From JADGQM01 sp964441945 (GTDB taxonomy: Bacteria; Desulfobacterota; Syntrophobacteria; Syntrophobacterales; Syntrophobacteraceae), in NCBI GenBank assembly GCA_964441945.1, contig CAYTWB010000019.1:1-57659 (forward strand): 57,659 bases of DNA, written 5' to 3'. The translations under genes and the position numbers were made by a program. Of this stretch, positions 33,787-42,340 are shown piece after piece. The stretch's first letter is position 1. Each line of letters begins with the position of its first letter. The notes under the pieces are model-generated. The model was not told the origin of the DNA and ran no database searches. It was given only the letters and a program-made list of their open reading frames with translations.

Positions 33787-34635
33787 TCAGTAGGTGTAGA
33801 ATCCACGCCCGGTTTTCCGCCCCAACCAGCCGGCTTCGACATACTGGCGAAGGAGGGGGCACGGGCGGTATTTTGAATCACAGAACCCGTGGAACAGCAC
33901 CTCCATGATTGCCAGACAGGTATCCAGGCCGATGAGGTCGGCGAGGGCCAGGGGGCCCATTGGATGGTTCATCCCGAGGCGCATCACGGTGTCAATATCC
34001 TCGGCCGTTCCCACGCTGTGATAGAGGGCATAGACGGCTTCATTGATCATGGGCATGAGGACCCGATTGGCGATGAATCCGGGATAATCGTTGGATGCCG
34101 CAGGTGTCTTCCCGAACCGGACGGCAAGGTCCCAGGTAACCTTAAAAGTCTCATCGGAGGTCTTCAGCCCGCGAATCACCTCCACCAGCTTCATCACGGG
34201 GACCGGGTTCATGAAATGCATGCCGATGACTTCTTCCGGCCGCCTCGTCTGCGCCGCGATGCGACCGATGGGAATGGATGAGGTGTTGCTGGCCAGGATG
34301 GCGCCCGGCGAACAGATTGCGTCAAGATCTCGAAAGATCTGGAACTTGATGGACTGATTCTCCGTTGCCGCCTCCACCACGTAATCGGCTGCAGCCATCT
34401 CTTTGAGCTGCACGCTGCAGGTTATGCGCCCGAGAACAGCGTCCTTCTCCTCGGCGCTCATCTTTCCTTTTTCCACGTTCCTGCCGAGTATCCCGGTGAT
34501 ATTCTTGAGCCCTCGCTGAACGAACTCCTCCTTGACATCGTTCATGATCACCTGAAGGCCGCTCATCGCCGCCACCTGAGCAATCCCGTTGCCCATCTGC
34601 CCTGCACCCACCACTCCAAATGTCTTGACTTCCAT
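33787..34635 (-). CDS. 3-hydroxyacyl-CoA (3-hydroxybutyryl-CoA) dehydrogenase
   Basis: The 282-residue NAD-dependent enzyme interconverts 3-hydroxyacyl-CoA and 3-ketoacyl-CoA. The N-terminal FGVVGAGQMGNGIAQVAA binds NAD, GMHFMNPVPVMKLVEVI holds the catalytic histidine, and SNDYPGFIANRVLMPMINEA follows. Length matches Hbd. The start at 34635 has AAGGAGG 5 nt upstream; longer starts overlap the thiolase gene. The thiolase gene is just upstream on the same strand, so the two would act in series on beta-oxidation or butyryl-CoA intermediates. Confidence 0.92.
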   Translation of the reverse strand: MEVKTFGVVGAGQMGNGIAQVAAMSGLQVIMNDVKEEFVQRGLKNITGILGRNVEKGKMSAEEKDAVLGRITCSVQLKEMAAADYVVEAATENQSIKFQIFRDLDAICSPGAILASNTSSIPIGRIAAQTRRPEEVIGMHFMNPVPVMKLVEVIRGLKTSDETFKVTWDLAVRFGKTPAASNDYPGFIANRVLMPMINEAVYALYHSVGTAEDIDTVMRLGMNHPMGPLALADLIGLDTCLAIMEVLFHGFCDSKYRPCPLLRQYVEAGWLGRKTGRGFYTY

Positions 34636-34693
34636 GCTCTCCTCCTTTTCGGCCATCAAACCTTCTAAACCATTGTGGTCAGGCTGTTTTCCC

Positions 34694-35869
34694 TTAGCGC
34701 TTAACGACCATAGCCACCGCTTCACCCCCGCCCAGACAAAGAGAAGCCAGTCCGAGCTTCATATCCCGGCGAACCATTTCATGAATCAACGTCACCAGGA
34801 CCCGGCACCCGCTGGCACCAATCGGGTGCCCCATGGACACGCTGCCCCCATTCACGTTGACTCTGGCGGGATCCAGGTTCAATTCTCTCAAAACCGCCAC
34901 GGTAGAACCGCTGAATGCCTCATTGATCTCAAAGAGATCGACATCATCCAGGCTGATCCCTTCCTTTTTCAGGCATTTCGGGATTGCCCGGATGGGGGCC
35001 ATCAGCACATACTTCATATCAATTCCGGCAGAAGCCTGTGCTCCGATCGTCGCCAGGATTCTGCAACCGAGCGCTTCAGCTTTCTCTGCGGCCATGACCA
35101 CCACGGCAGCCGCCCCGTCACTGATCACGGAGGCATTCCCGGCAGTCGTTACCCCACCCTTCTTAAAGGCTGGTCTCATTTTTGCCAGCGCATCCAGGGA
35201 CGTCTCCCTCGGGCACTCATCCTGGCGGACGAGGACCGGTTCACCCTTGCGGGAAGGAACAGGCACGGGCATGATCTCCTCTTGGAACCTGCCGGAGGCG
35301 ATGGAGGCAAGGGCCCGGCTGTAGGATTGGAAGGCATAGCGGTCCTGCTCCTCTCTCGTAACCTGGTATCGCTTTGAACAGAGCTCATTGGAGATGCCCA
35401 TGTGAAAATCATTCACGACATCCCACAGCCCGTCATGGACCATGTGGTCATAAAGGGTCCCGTCGCCCATGCGATAGCCGGACCGGGCCTTGTCGAGATA
35501 GTAGGGGGCCCGGGTCATGTTCTCCATTCCCCCCGCTACAATCACCTCGGCATCACCCAGTTGAATGGCCTGTGCTGCCAGCATAACGGCTTTCAAACCG
35601 GACCCGCACACCTTGTTGACGGTCAAGGCTTCCACCTCCCAAGGCATGTTGGCCTGAACGGCCGCTTGTTTTGCCGGGTTTTGACCGTACCCGCAGGGAA
35701 GCACCATACCCATGATGACCTCGTTGACCTCTTCTTTGGGTATTCCAGCCCGTCTTACGGCTTCCTCGATCACCAGGGCCCCCAGTCGGGTAGCCGAAAC
35801 GGGGCCCAGGGCACCATTGAAATTCCCCAGCGGGGTCCTCACGGCACTGACAATCACTGCTTCACGCAT
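34694..35869 (-). CDS. Acetyl-CoA acetyltransferase (thiolase)
   Basis: The 391-residue enzyme joins or cleaves acetyl-CoA units. The acyl-accepting cysteine is C88 in NKVCGSGLKAVMLAAQ, the histidine lies in NGGSVSMGHPIGASG, and the second cysteine in ASLCLGGGEAVAM. Length is typical of a biosynthetic or degradative thiolase. Start 35869 is chosen from the conserved MREAVIVSAVRTP; an ATG at 35887 is less likely. It sits 58 nt upstream of hbd and probably shares a transcript. Confidence 0.92.
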   Translation of the reverse strand: MREAVIVSAVRTPLGNFNGALGPVSATRLGALVIEEAVRRAGIPKEEVNEVIMGMVLPCGYGQNPAKQAAVQANMPWEVEALTVNKVCGSGLKAVMLAAQAIQLGDAEVIVAGGMENMTRAPYYLDKARSGYRMGDGTLYDHMVHDGLWDVVNDFHMGISNELCSKRYQVTREEQDRYAFQSYSRALASIASGRFQEEIMPVPVPSRKGEPVLVRQDECPRETSLDALAKMRPAFKKGGVTTAGNASVISDGAAAVVVMAAEKAEALGCRILATIGAQASAGIDMKYVLMAPIRAIPKCLKKEGISLDDVDLFEINEAFSGSTVAVLRELNLDPARVNVNGGSVSMGHPIGASGCRVLVTLIHEMVRRDMKLGLASLCLGGGEAVAMVVKR

Positions 35870-35979
35870 GGCTGCATCCCTGAGCATCAGATCAAAAAGA
35901 GTCTATCCTGGAATTGACGTCCGCCCTGATATCGGCTTCATCCATGACCCATTTGAACCATGATCTCCCCGGCCTTATA

Positions 35980-36288
35980 TCAGAGCAGGCCCGATTGGCT
36001 GAGGATCTCCTGGATAAAATCCGGTGCAATCCCTCGAACCAGAATCGTTTTGCGGCGGGATTTATGACCCTGTATGATTTCCATGCGGGATTTCGGGATG
36101 TTGAAGCATTCAGCGAGATAGCGGATACATTCCTCGTTGGCCTTGCCTTCAACGGGAGGAGCGGTCAGGCGGACCTTCAGACTTCCTTCATGGATGCCGA
36201 CCAGTCCATTACGGGAGGCCCTCGGCTGAATGTGCACATCCATTACTGTACCCTCTGCGGTCTTGCGCAGGAACGAAGGATTGGACAT
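35980..36288 (-). CDS. DUF167 (YggU-family) protein
   Basis: The 102-residue protein matches DUF167: VHIQPRASRNGLVGIHEGSLKVRLTAPPVEGKANEE is the family core in part, followed by KSRMEIIQGHKSRRKTILV. The function is unknown; homologues are widespread and small. Start at 36288 is favoured by GGGGGAG 2 nt upstream; 20 more residues are open. It stands between the thiolase gene and the divergent AOR gene. Confidence 0.85.
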   Translation of the reverse strand: MSNPSFLRKTAEGTVMDVHIQPRASRNGLVGIHEGSLKVRLTAPPVEGKANEECIRYLAECFNIPKSRMEIIQGHKSRRKTILVRGIAPDFIQEILSQSGLL

Positions 36289-36386
36289 TTCTCCCCCAGT
36301 CTGAGCGGTTTCGAGATTTCTCTTCACTCTTTCCGGACCCGGCAACACCCATCTTAGGGCGTGGCTGGGGCTTTTTCAATTCATTG

Positions 36387-36415
36387 TTGACCATTGCTTC
36401 TTTATCGTGTTTTAT
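36387..36415 (+). promoter_or_regulatory. Candidate sigma70 promoter of aor
   Basis: TTGACC (36387-36392) and TTTTAT (36410-36415) are spaced by exactly 17 nt. It reads toward the AOR gene, giving a leader of about 115 nt. Confidence 0.4.
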
Positions 36416-36448
36416 TCGGTTTCAGGTATATCAACAACGTTTTTCAAA

Positions 36449-36464
36449 GGAAGATAAGTCTTCC
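36449..36464 (+). promoter_or_regulatory. Leader hairpin upstream of aor
   Basis: GGAAGA-taag-TCTTCC is a perfect 6-bp stem with a 4-nt loop in the aor leader. It has no U-run. A molybdenum/tungsten cofactor riboswitch was looked for but its core was not recognised. Confidence 0.3.
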
Positions 36465-36538
36465 GTCATCACAAAGGGTAGTTTCAAGTCACTGCATAGT
36501 TGGTCTCTCATTGCTGATGGTTTAGGAGGAAAACAGGT

Positions 36539-38281
36539 ATGGACAAGGTTTTGAGAATCGATATGGGGGCCGAGGGCGGTCCGAAGGCGACCGAGGAACC
36601 TCTGGGGGATTATGCCGGTCTGGGTGGCAGGGCGCTCACCTCGACGATTGTTTCAAAGGAAGTTCCGCCGCTCTGCCACCCGCTTGGAGCAGACAACAAA
36701 CTGGTGATCGCTCCAGGGATGCTGAGCGGCACCGCTGCGGCCATGTCCGGACGACTTTCCATCGGCACCAAAAGCCCGCTCACCGGAGGCATCAAGGAGG
36801 CCAATTCCGGCGGACAGGGGGCACAGGTGCTTGCAAGGCTGGGATACGCCGCCATCGTGCTTGAAGGAAAGCCTCAGAAGGATGATCTATACCGGCTTCA
36901 CATCAACAAGGATGGCGTCAAAGTCATCCTGGACAACAGCTTGAAGCTGCTTCCCAACTATGAACTGGTCGAGCGGATGAAGTATCAGTACGGCCGCAAA
37001 ATAACCTGTATCTCTATCGGTCCGGCCGGAGAGATGAAGATGTGCGCAGCCTCGATTGCCGTCACTGACCCGGAGCTCCGTCCCACCCGTCACGCAGGCC
37101 GGGGAGGAGTGGGTGCGGTCATGGGGGCCAAGCGCGTCAAGGCCATCGTGCTCGATGACACCGAGACCCAAATGCGTTCCCCAAAAGATCCGGACAAGTT
37201 CAAAGAAGCCAATAAGAGGTTTGTCGAAGGGCTTAGAAAGCACCCGGTCACCGGCCAGGGACTTCCAACCTACGGCACCAATGTCTTGACCAACATCCTC
37301 TGTGAAGCCGGGGGCTACCCGACACGCAACTTCAAGGACGGGCGCTTCGAGGAGGCTCACAAGATCAGCGGCGAAACCCAGGCGGAAACGGAAAATCAGC
37401 GCGGCGGGGCGGGGTCGGCGACCCATGGCTGCCACCGGGGCTGCGTTATCCGTTGCTCGGGCACGTACTACGATAAGGATGGGAAATACCTCACCAAGCA
37501 ACCCGAATACGAGACAGTCTGGGCCCACGGCGGCCATTGCGGCATCTCCGATTTGGACGCAATAGCCATGCTGGATTTCCTCGATGACAACTACGGGCTC
37601 GATACCATCGAAATGGGTGTGACCATAGGCGTGGCTATGGAAGCCGGCCTGCTCAAATTCGGCGATGCCGAGGGAGCGATCAACCTGGTGAAGGAAGTCG
37701 GTCAGGGGACCCCTCTCGGGCGTATTCTCGGTGCCGGTGCTGCGGTGACCGGAAAGGTTTTTGGCGTGGAACGGGTCCCTGTCGTGAAGGGGCAGGCGCT
37801 TCCGGCTTATGACCCCAGGGCGGTTCAAGGAATCGGCGTGACCTACGCAACCAGCCCGATGGGGGCCGATCACACGGCCGGGTATGCCGTCACTGCCAAT
37901 ATCTTGAAAGTGGGCGGGTTTGTCGATCCGTTGAAACCGGAAGGCCAGATCCAGCTCTCACGGGACCTGCAGGTTGCCACGGCTGCCGTGGATTCGACCG
38001 GGATGTGCCTTTTCATTGCCTTCGCACTTCTGGATCAGCCGGAGACTTTCCAGGCGCTGTTGGATCTTCTCAACGCCTTTTACGGGACGAACCTGACAGG
38101 CGATGATGTGGCGGCACTGGGCAGGAAGGTCCTGACCATGGAGCGGGATTTCAATACCCGTGCCGGGTTTACCGCCCAGCACGACCGCCTGCCCGAGTTC
38201 TTCAAGAAGGAGCCCCTCGGCCCGCACAATGTCACCTTCGACGTGAAGGACGAAGAACTGGACCAGGTTTTCAAGTGGTAA
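36539..38281 (+). CDS. aor: Aldehyde:ferredoxin oxidoreductase (tungsten enzyme)
   Basis: The 580-residue enzyme oxidises aldehydes to acids with ferredoxin, using a tungsten-bispyranopterin and a [4Fe-4S] cluster. Cluster cysteines are C298, C302 and C306 in HGCHRGCVIRCSG and C490 in STGMCLFIA. The C-x3-C-x3-C spacing differs slightly from the C-x2-C-x3-C I recall for Pyrococcus AOR. Pterin-binding pieces GGRALTS, NSGGQGA and RHAGRGGVGAVMGAK are present. Start has an AGGAGG site. A strong terminator follows, so it is monocistronic. Confidence 0.88.
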   Translation: MDKVLRIDMGAEGGPKATEEPLGDYAGLGGRALTSTIVSKEVPPLCHPLGADNKLVIAPGMLSGTAAAMSGRLSIGTKSPLTGGIKEANSGGQGAQVLARLGYAAIVLEGKPQKDDLYRLHINKDGVKVILDNSLKLLPNYELVERMKYQYGRKITCISIGPAGEMKMCAASIAVTDPELRPTRHAGRGGVGAVMGAKRVKAIVLDDTETQMRSPKDPDKFKEANKRFVEGLRKHPVTGQGLPTYGTNVLTNILCEAGGYPTRNFKDGRFEEAHKISGETQAETENQRGGAGSATHGCHRGCVIRCSGTYYDKDGKYLTKQPEYETVWAHGGHCGISDLDAIAMLDFLDDNYGLDTIEMGVTIGVAMEAGLLKFGDAEGAINLVKEVGQGTPLGRILGAGAAVTGKVFGVERVPVVKGQALPAYDPRAVQGIGVTYATSPMGADHTAGYAVTANILKVGGFVDPLKPEGQIQLSRDLQVATAAVDSTGMCLFIAFALLDQPETFQALLDLLNAFYGTNLTGDDVAALGRKVLTMERDFNTRAGFTAQHDRLPEFFKKEPLGPHNVTFDVKDEELDQVFKW

Positions 38282-38308
38282 ACCCTGTGTGATAAACGAT
38301 GATAGAGA

Positions 38309-38337
38309 GGAGATGCCGCACGGGGCATCTCCTTTTT
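38309..38337 (+). terminator. Rho-independent terminator after aor
   Basis: GGAGATGCC and GGCATCTCC form a perfect 9-bp stem with a 6-nt loop, followed by TTTTT. It begins 28 nt after the aor stop. Confidence 0.85.
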
Positions 38338-38366
38338 CTCTTCAGGAGGCCCCCGGAAGGCGGGAA

Positions 38367-40166
38367 ATGAGACGTCATCTCCGGGAAGACATGAAAACAC
38401 GAACCTTTGTACATGCCGTTTGTATCTTCTTCGGGATACTCTTCTTACCGGTTGCCGTCTCTCTCGGTGCGGAGCCCCAGGATCGATCGGGTTCCGCTCC
38501 GGCCGGTGAGGTGCGTCACCTTCACGCCGATGCCACGGTCCTCACCCTGAAGACCATTCTCGATTCGATCAATGACTTGAGACAAGACATCAACAAGAAG
38601 GAAGAGGACCTCCCGTTAGCCAGGACGGAAGGTCAAAAAGCCAGGCTTCTCAAGGAGCTTGCCGATTCGAACGCGCGCCTTGCCGGTCTCACGCGGGATT
38701 TCCAGCAGATTGCAACCGGAGTGAACGTCGAAACCTACACGGCGAAGCCCGGGCAAAGCTTTGACTGGCGGGAAGAACTGCAGGATGTTCTTGGCCCGAT
38801 TGTCAAAGAACTCCAGGGTTTGACGGCTCGACCGAGGGAAATCGAGAGGCTGCGCAGTGAAATAAGCCACTACGAAAAACAGATCGCAACGGCTAAGAAC
38901 GCCATACAGAACGTTCAAAAGCTCAGCATCGAGACGCAGGGCCAACCTCTGACCAATGAGCTGGAGAGGGTCGAAAAGGAGTGGAAGCAAAAGGAGCAAC
39001 AAGTCTCCGGCCAACTGGCGGTCGCACACTACCAGTTGAACGAGAAGATCAAAGAGCAGAGGCCCTTTTGGGAATCTTTTCAGGACCTCATGAAGGTTTT
39101 CTTCAAGAGCCGCGGGAGAAATTTTATCCTTGCGATTACAGCGTTCGTGATCGTTTTGCTGCTTTTTCGATATGTCTATCGGGTGGTCCGTCGATTGAGT
39201 CCACTGCGGAGCTCAGCGGAGCGGAGCTTCACCTCGCGCCTGGCAGAGTTGCTCTACCATGTACTTGCCGTTGTCGGAGCTACGGGCGCATCGCTTCTGG
39301 TCCTCTATGTATCGGAAGACTGGGTGCTGCTCAGCTTCGCCGCTCTTTTGCTCATCGGGATGATCTGGACAGCGAGGCAAACCGTCCCGAAGTTCTGGAC
39401 GGAGGCAAAATTCCTGTTGAATCTGGGAACGGTGAGAGAGAACGAGCGGGTGCTATACGGGGGTATTCCATGGATGGTCCAATCCTTGAATTTCAACACG
39501 CAATTGCTCAACCCCCAACTGAAAGGAGGGATGATCAGGCTTCCACTGCACGAGCTCACGAGCCTGAGGTCACGACCGTATGATCCTGATGAGCCATGGT
39601 TTCCCTGCAAGGAAGACGAGTGGGTGATTCTCGCCGACGGGACCCTGGGAAAAGTGGCCCTGCAAAGCCCCGAGATGGTGGAGCTCACGCTCGTTGGGGG
39701 AAGCCGCAAGACCTATCCCACGGCGGGATTCCTGAGGCAAAACCCGAACAATATCTCCATCGGTTTTCGTCTCAGCGTCCCTTTGCGCCTTGACTATCGG
39801 CATCAGGGTGAAAGCACGCGAGATATCCCCGACAGACTGAAGGAAACGGCATGGCGGGAGCTCAACAGGGAAGGCTTCGGCGAAGATATCCTGAGCATTG
39901 AGGTCGAGTTCAAGGAGGCACAGCTCTCTTCTCTGGATCTTGCCATCCTGGTGGATTTTGATGGGCGGGCTGCTCTGCACTATGACCGCCTGACAAGGAT
40001 CATCCCCAGAATTGCTGTAGAGGCCTGCAGCGAGCAGGGTTGGGTGATTCCTTTCTCACAGGTTACCATCCATACCGGCGGGGGAATTCCCGAGGGTCCC
40101 CCTGAGAATGTTGATCCATCTTCTTCCCCATCGAAGGGGCGCAGATTGTGGGGCCTTTGGAGATGA
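38367..40166 (+). CDS. MscS-family mechanosensitive channel with long coiled-coil periplasmic part
   Basis: The 599-residue protein has a signal-like N terminus (CIFFGILFLPVAVSL), a long periplasmic helical/coiled-coil region (about 55-230; for example INDLRQDINKKEEDLPLA and ERLRSEISHYEKQIATAK), then several membrane helices (about 245-345) and an MscS-type soluble domain. The vestibule part includes LGKVALQSPEMVELTLVGG and LRLDYRHQGES. It is larger than MscS, like MscK-type channels, and protects against osmotic shock. The start is between 38367 and 38391; 38367 has a weak GGAAGG site. Confidence 0.78.
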   Translation: MRRHLREDMKTRTFVHAVCIFFGILFLPVAVSLGAEPQDRSGSAPAGEVRHLHADATVLTLKTILDSINDLRQDINKKEEDLPLARTEGQKARLLKELADSNARLAGLTRDFQQIATGVNVETYTAKPGQSFDWREELQDVLGPIVKELQGLTARPREIERLRSEISHYEKQIATAKNAIQNVQKLSIETQGQPLTNELERVEKEWKQKEQQVSGQLAVAHYQLNEKIKEQRPFWESFQDLMKVFFKSRGRNFILAITAFVIVLLLFRYVYRVVRRLSPLRSSAERSFTSRLAELLYHVLAVVGATGASLLVLYVSEDWVLLSFAALLLIGMIWTARQTVPKFWTEAKFLLNLGTVRENERVLYGGIPWMVQSLNFNTQLLNPQLKGGMIRLPLHELTSLRSRPYDPDEPWFPCKEDEWVILADGTLGKVALQSPEMVELTLVGGSRKTYPTAGFLRQNPNNISIGFRLSVPLRLDYRHQGESTRDIPDRLKETAWRELNREGFGEDILSIEVEFKEAQLSSLDLAILVDFDGRAALHYDRLTRIIPRIAVEACSEQGWVIPFSQVTIHTGGGIPEGPPENVDPSSSPSKGRRLWGLWR

Positions 40167-40218
40167 GCAGGCTTCGATCCTCTGAGAAAAACAAGGCTGA
40201 ACCCGTCCAGGGAGTGTT

Positions 40219-41673
40219 ATGAAGATAAAATTCGGTATCATGTTCAAGCTCTTCTTATGGTATCTTGTTCTCATATCCATATTCTACGGAACAATTCTGC
40301 TTCTTTTTGTTCATATTCAACAGATCATGGGGATTTCCGAGCATATCGTGAACAGGAATTTCCGGATCTCCTCAGCATCAAAGAAGATGATTGACAGCCT
40401 GCTCTGGATGGCGGAGAGCGAAAGCAAATATGATCTATTGAAAAAGGAAGACTATAAAGAGTATTTTGTGGCCGCGCAGAGGGAGTTCGAGGGGAGCCTT
40501 TCAGAGGTCCTTCTGGAACCGACGGAATACGGCGCTAATGACCCATGGAAGCTGCTTTTCCGGGATTACGTGACCCAACTTGCGGATGCCGGCGAAGGAC
40601 CGGACCCGGCAGAACCGGCAAATGGCTTCTGGATCCCGGAAGGGGTCATCAACGACTGGATCAAGAGCATCTCCAAGGCGAGGGCGGATAACGAACAGAG
40701 TATAGAGTCGCAGATGCGAACCCTCAATCAACGGGGTCAGAGGGCGGTCCGGCTTGGCCTGATAGGTCTGGCCGTCTCCATTCTGGTCGGTCTGTTGGGA
40801 AGCATCTTCCTGACGCGTTCCATGAACCGGCCTCTTCGAGAGCTGCGCAGGGGCATTGCCGCGATCTCCCATGAGGGATTGAGCAAACCGATCCGGGTCC
40901 TGTCCCGTGATGAATTTGGTGAACTGGCCGGGGCCTTTAACGAGATGGCGGCACTGCTCAAAGAAGAGGAGCGGATGCGCTCGGACTTTATTTCCATGTT
41001 GAGTCATGAAATCAGGACCCCGCTCACCTCCATCCGGGAGTCGGTCAATATGATCTCAGAAGAGTTGATGGGGCCCATCAACGACCGGCAGCGTAGGTTC
41101 CTGGAGATTGCGAGTGGTGAAATAGAACGGATCACCGATCTGTTGAGCCATCTGATGCAGGTGTCCCGTCTTGAGGCGGGAGCGGTCAAGATCGATCTGC
41201 GGCCGCTTGACCCCTCTGTATTCACGACCAACTGCATCTACCGGGTTGCTCCGGCAGCCGAAGCGAAAGGCATTACGGTAACCGGGCGCATTCCTTCTCA
41301 GATGCCCTTCATCATGGGTGATCCGGACAACCTCCAGCAGGTGCTCTTGAACCTGCTGGGGAATGCCATCAAGTTCTCACCACCTCAGAGTGAAGTGATT
41401 GTCTCGCTGGCACCCGAGGCTTCTCCGGGCGGCCAGACCTTGAGCTTCTCGGTTTCGGACAGTGGACCGGGAATACCGGAGGAGGAGCAATCGCTGGTAT
41501 TTCACAAGTACTATCGTGCCCAGGGGACTCGGGAACAGGCGGATGGTGTGGGGCTGGGCCTCAGCATCTCACGATACATCGTCGAAGCCCATGGGGGAAC
41601 CATATGGGTTAAAAGCAAAGAGGGAGAGGGAAGCACCTTCGGTTTTACGCTTCCCGCTTTGCCGAGGGAATGA
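40219..41673 (+). CDS. Sensor histidine kinase, GlrK/QseE-like
   Basis: The 484-residue kinase has TM1 (about 9-31), a periplasmic domain (about 32-176), TM2 (about 177-199), a HAMP linker (about 200-250), HisKA with phospho-acceptor H263 in SMLSHEIRTPLTS, and HATPase_c with GNAIKFSP, DSGPGIPEEEQ and GVGLGLSISR. The gene order kinase, small lipoprotein, sigma54-type regulator matches E. coli glrK-yfhG-glrR. The stimulus is unknown; envelope stress is the likely theme given the neighbour MscS channel and lipoprotein. Confidence 0.88.
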   Translation: MKIKFGIMFKLFLWYLVLISIFYGTILLLFVHIQQIMGISEHIVNRNFRISSASKKMIDSLLWMAESESKYDLLKKEDYKEYFVAAQREFEGSLSEVLLEPTEYGANDPWKLLFRDYVTQLADAGEGPDPAEPANGFWIPEGVINDWIKSISKARADNEQSIESQMRTLNQRGQRAVRLGLIGLAVSILVGLLGSIFLTRSMNRPLRELRRGIAAISHEGLSKPIRVLSRDEFGELAGAFNEMAALLKEEERMRSDFISMLSHEIRTPLTSIRESVNMISEELMGPINDRQRRFLEIASGEIERITDLLSHLMQVSRLEAGAVKIDLRPLDPSVFTTNCIYRVAPAAEAKGITVTGRIPSQMPFIMGDPDNLQQVLLNLLGNAIKFSPPQSEVIVSLAPEASPGGQTLSFSVSDSGPGIPEEEQSLVFHKYYRAQGTREQADGVGLGLSISRYIVEAHGGTIWVKSKEGEGSTFGFTLPALPRE

Positions 41674-41683
41674 AGGAACGAAT

Positions 41684-42340
41684 ATGGGGCGGATGAATCG
41701 GTCAGGCCGGCCCTGCTGCTTGTGCCTGACGCTAATATTTTGTGCTGGAATCGGTTTCTCAGCATGCAGCACGGTCCAGAAGCCTCAGCCTCTTGAAGAG
41801 AGGTCTTTGATCCTGGAGCATGAGCTCAAGACCTGGGAGGAAGGGGTTCAGGCTTTCACTGAGAGGGACTATGAAAGAGCTTGCCTGCTTTTTGAGGTGC
41901 TCAGCGAGGGTGCTGAAACCGAAGGGCTGGGCCGCAGGGCATACTTCGCCCTGGCATCCACTCGATTGATTCTGGCGCAAACCCCTGAAGAATTCAATGA
42001 GGCTTTCAACACCTGGACATGCTGGACAATGCAGTTGCCAGAACATTTGGGAGATGAGGATGCACGAATGCTTACTCCGTTTCTGGAGCGCATCACTTCG
42101 CCCGGGGCGATGGAAGCCGGCGTCGCTCGAAACGAACCGCTTGTCAAGAAGACTATCGTGTATACTACCCCTGCAGGCTGCAAGGAGCTTCTCCAGGCCA
42201 AGGAAAAGGAGCTGGAGCGGATGAGATCGAAGCTTGATGCCAGGGACAAGGAAGTGCGCCGTCTCAAGCATCAGATTGACAGCCTGGAAGCTATTCACCT
42301 CAAGTTTCAAGAACGCAAGCAAGGAGTCTCTTCACCTTGA
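41684..42340 (+). CDS. YfhG/QseG-like outer-membrane lipoprotein
   Basis: The 218-residue product has a lipoprotein signal with lipobox GFSAC (lipidated C28), a helical TPR-like middle (about 45-150; YERACLLFEVLSEGAE, AYFALASTRLIL), and a C-terminal coiled coil (about 165-205; QAKEKELERMRSKLDARDKE). Its position between the kinase and regulator, and this architecture, match YfhG/QseG, a partner of the kinase at the outer membrane. Start at 41684 follows AAGGAA. The stop overlaps the regulator start by 4 nt (TTGA). Confidence 0.75.
   Translation: MGRMNRSGRPCCLCLTLIFCAGIGFSACSTVQKPQPLEERSLILEHELKTWEEGVQAFTERDYERACLLFEVLSEGAETEGLGRRAYFALASTRLILAQTPEEFNEAFNTWTCWTMQLPEHLGDEDARMLTPFLERITSPGAMEAGVARNEPLVKKTIVYTTPAGCKELLQAKEKELERMRSKLDARDKEVRRLKHQIDSLEAIHLKFQERKQGVSSP

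Noticed and set aside
36887..37873. Long minus-strand frame opposite the AOR gene
   Set aside because: Antisense shadow of a strongly conserved enzyme gene with no motif of its own.
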